NCBI GenBank assembly: GCA_944389265.1
Contig: CALXLS010000004.1
Coordinates: 43,542-107,541, forward strand
Reading direction: 5' to 3'
Origin: an uncultured Alphaproteobacteria bacterium
Lineage (GTDB): Bacteria; Pseudomonadota; Alphaproteobacteria; Rs-D84
Length of the DNA: 64,000 bases
Part shown: positions 62,308 through 64,000 of the stretch, one piece after another
Numbering within the stretch: position 1 is the stretch's first letter
Layout: each line of letters starts with the position of its first letter
Notes under the pieces: model-generated
The model's database searches: none
The model's input: only the letters and a program-made list of their open reading frames with translations
Told to the model about the DNA's origin: nothing
Made by a program: the position numbers and the translations under genes

Positions 62308-62336
62308 ATAATATCACAAAAAACAGATGTTTTGAA
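62308..62336 (-). promoter_or_regulatory. Promoter of the exported gene (leaderless)
   Basis: TTCAAA (62331-62336), 17-bp spacer, TATTAT (62308-62313) on the minus strand, then 7 nt to the ATG at 62300. Confidence 0.55.
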
Positions 62337-62429
62337 TACAAATTTAAGTTGTTTTTTGGTTGAGATAAAAATCTTTAATTTGTTATAGTTTATAAAAGAA
62401 AGATGAAACAAAAATTAATGGGGGAAAAC

Positions 62430-63341
62430 ATGAAAAAAATTTCTGTTTTTGCGGTATTGGCAATATTAACTATTCCAGCGGTTGCAGAAGAGGCGGGGTT
62501 GCCGGAAGAAAAAGTTGAAACAAGTGTTCCAGAAGAAAGCGTAGTTTCTGTTTCTTCAGAAAAAGAAACTGTAAATTCAGATATAAAATTCCCGCATGGT
62601 TTGCAACTTGGGGTTGGGGTATCTGCTACAAGTGGTTTAAATGGTTTTGTTGGATATGCAAATAAAAACTTCGATTCGTTTTGGTGGAAAAGATTAGGTT
62701 TTCGTTTAGATTTTGCTAGTACCGAACCAGTAAAGTCCATGATAAATTCTGGTATTGATGCGGTTATGGGGGATGAAGGCATCGATTTAGGCGACGGTTT
62801 AAAAATAAAAGACGGAAATATCAAGGGACAACATGTTGCGGCTTTGATAGATTTTTATCCATTTGGTGACACTTGGTTTCTTGGGGGAATAAGAATTTCA
62901 GGTGGTTATTATTTTGGAAAATTAAATTTAGCGGCAAATTTAACAGGCAATGTAAGCGGATTGCCTGATTCTGAGTTTGCGTTTGAATTAAATGGCACGG
63001 ATTATAAGTATATCGGTAATCAGATTCATGGAACGGCCAATGCCGACTGGAATTATCGCGGACCTTATTTAGGTGCGGGGTTTGATTTGGGGTTGTTCGC
63101 CGGGTTAAAGATATATATGGATGCTGGCGTGGTATTTACAAGCAAGACCGCACAGCTTGGTTTAGATTTACCGACAGACAATTTACAGAAATGGAATGGT
63201 TCTAGTTGGGAAAAGGTGGAATTGGGTGGTATTGCAGAATTTGAGCAAGCCAAACATGATGCGCTGGCAGATGCACAAGATGAATTAGATAAGTTAAAGT
63301 TCTATCCGATGGTAAAAATAGGCTTTATGTACCGTTTTTAA
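62430..63341 (+). CDS. Outer-membrane beta-barrel protein
   Basis: 303 residues from the ATG at 62430, which has GGGGGA four nt upstream; the in-frame ATG at 62403 lies before that site. Signal peptide to about residue 19 (IPAVAEE), then an acidic linker. Strand-like segments follow (GLQLGVGVSATSGLNGFVGY, LGFRLDFASTEPV, GGIRISGGYYFGKLNLAA), and the protein ends in FYPMVKIGFMYRF, a BAM-type C-terminal Phe signal. It is likely a small outer-membrane barrel of about 8-10 strands. Its own promoter region is just upstream, and a terminator follows. Confidence 0.75.
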   Translation: MKKISVFAVLAILTIPAVAEEAGLPEEKVETSVPEESVVSVSSEKETVNSDIKFPHGLQLGVGVSATSGLNGFVGYANKNFDSFWWKRLGFRLDFASTEPVKSMINSGIDAVMGDEGIDLGDGLKIKDGNIKGQHVAALIDFYPFGDTWFLGGIRISGGYYFGKLNLAANLTGNVSGLPDSEFAFELNGTDYKYIGNQIHGTANADWNYRGPYLGAGFDLGLFAGLKIYMDAGVVFTSKTAQLGLDLPTDNLQKWNGSSWEKVELGGIAEFEQAKHDALADAQDELDKLKFYPMVKIGFMYRF

Positions 63342-63370
63342 TGGTGTTTTTGGGCCGTTTAATTGTTAAG

Positions 63371-63405
63371 AGACTGTCGAATCGGCAGTCTTTTATTTTT
63401 TTTTT
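63371..63405 (+). terminator. Terminator after the barrel gene
   Basis: A 9-bp stem AGACTGTCG/CGGCAGTCT (one T-G pair) with loop AAT is followed by TTTATTTTTTTTTT. Confidence 0.9.
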
Positions 63406-63946
63406 GACGCTAATCCGAATCATAAAAGTAAAGATTACGAATCGTGCTTGTGGGATAAAAAGTAAAAAAAGTAAAAAAAATGAAATAAAAAAATGGCGGA
63501 TTTCTGGCGTTTTAGTTGAATTGATAAAAAATATGAAAATTATTTTTGAAAAATCGCTTGACTTTTTGACGATTTGCGCACATACTATGCGGGCTTTCAA
63601 GTTGGGAATAAATCAAAAAACTCTCAACCCCTGAAATTCTGCGGTTAACGGAACGACCAAATGAATAGGGTTCTTGTTAATTACGCAAACATTGTGAATA
63701 AAAGCAGCTCATCAAAAGATTTTTTGAATTATTCAAAAATCTGTTCAAGAAGAGATATGCAGACAGTTGAATTTGGAAATATCCAAACTTTGACTAAGTC
63801 AAATGTGCATATCCTAGACAGGTAGTAGGTTTACAATAAGTAGAACCTCGTTAAAACTTGTCTTGCGAATGATATATATGTAAAGACGAACTGATTATAA
63901 GTCAGCTTAGTTTAGTATGCACAGGACTTAACTACAGGTTTTTTAA
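63406..63946 (+). other. rRNA promoter and leader region (no gene)
   Basis: About 540 nt without a convincing gene. The first part is AT-rich and could act as an UP element. A promoter lies at 63558-63586, and the rest is the presumed 16S leader. It contains a long A/U-rich hairpin (63717-63724 with 63735-63742, inner pairs 63726-63728 with 63732-63734) and a small perfect hairpin TTTGAC-TAA-GTCAAA (63789-63803). I found no clear boxA sequence. Open frames across this region run through the terminator and are low complexity. Confidence 0.6.
63558..63586 (+). promoter_or_regulatory. rRNA operon promoter
   Basis: TTGACT (63558-63563), a 17-bp spacer and CATACT (63581-63586), followed by the GC-rich discriminator GCGGGC near the expected start (about 63593). 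An A/T-rich stretch upstream could act as an UP element. The discriminator fits stringent control of rRNA. Confidence 0.65.
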
Positions 63947-64000
63947 AACTTGAGAGTTTGATCCTGGCTCAGAACGAACGCTGGCGGCAGGTCTTAGGCA
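63947..64000 (+). rRNA. 16S ribosomal RNA, 5' end only
   Basis: From about 63947 the sequence is that of the mature 16S 5' end: AACTTGAGAGTTTGATCCTG, followed by GCTCAGAACGAACGCTGGCG, the universal forward-primer site. The gene continues beyond the window. The GAACGCTGGCGGCAGG stretch followed by TCTTAGGCA is compatible with Alphaproteobacteria. Confidence 0.97.

Noticed and set aside
63341..63634. Open frames across 63341-63634 on both strands
   Set aside because: They cross the terminator and rRNA promoter and are low complexity.
1..64000. CRISPR arrays, insertion sequences and integrase genes
   Set aside because: No regularly spaced repeats, transposase or integrase motifs, or flanking inverted repeats were seen.

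Overview
The window is AT-rich chromosomal DNA from a Gram-negative bacterium, most likely an alphaproteobacterium. The evidence is the start of a 16S rRNA gene at the right edge (from about 63947) with an alphaproteobacterial-type 5' end, an LPS/outer-membrane gene set (lptF, lptD, lpxD, fabZ, skp, bamB, pal), rsmG next to parA-parB, an RpoH-type sigma factor and a DUF4167-like protein. The compact layout, the many small Cys-rich exported proteins and the BspA-type leucine-rich repeat proteins resemble uncultured host- or gut-associated Alphaproteobacteria (RF32-like). That placement is an inference from recalled families, not a search result.

Layout. 1-4.2 kb: ABC exporter, gpsA and a TPR membrane protein. 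4.2-8.1 kb: rsmG, an inserted secreted HExxH protein, parA-parB and pal; two copies of a parS-like palindrome lie here. 8.1-18.2 kb: UDG-like protein, infC (AUU start), xseB, mutS, two paralogous unknown genes, truB, rpsO, two small Cys-rich secreted proteins with a structured RNA upstream, pnp, ybaB and tRNA-Val. 18.2-26.9 kb: OmpA lipoprotein, a frameshifted SpoU/TrmH methyltransferase, an LRR protein, and the minus-strand lptF-lptD-surA-like-rlmN-trpF-like operon. 27-39 kb: nusA-infB, der, a Yip1-like protein, bamB, yfgM-like, rpoH, porin, TPR protein, rluB and rsmE. 39-46.8 kb: VirD4/TraG-type coupling ATPase, fabZ, lpxD, skp, OmpA lipoprotein, PilS-like pilin, dnaX and a DUF4167-like gene. 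46.9-52.8 kb: three tandem prepilin/adhesin-like genes, a zinc-ribbon membrane protein, a secreted protein and an RluC/RluD-type synthase. 52.8-63.4 kb: large Cys-rich exported proteins, an LRR plus kinase-like protein and an outer-membrane barrel. 63.4-64 kb: rRNA promoter, leader and the first bases of 16S rRNA.

How it works together. Most genes are housekeeping: translation, ribosome modification, DNA repair and replication, chromosome partition and envelope assembly. The accessory layer is a surface and secretion theme: a PilS-like pilin, three pilin-like adhesins, a coupling ATPase, several Cys-rich exported proteins and two LRR proteins without signal peptides that could be secreted effectors.

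The most unusual signals are: (1) a structured minus-strand RNA at about 15151-15334 with its own -10 box, a three-hairpin junction, a terminator and a mutually exclusive pairing, ahead of a small Cys-rich secreted protein; (2) a TTTCATATGAAA palindrome pair beside parAB that looks like a diverged parS; (3) repeated placement of the -10 box 7 nt before the ATG, implying leaderless mRNAs; (4) the LRR plus kinase-like protein at 56035-57810; (5) the tandem prepilin array. Everything was read by eye; no alignments, folds or searches were run.
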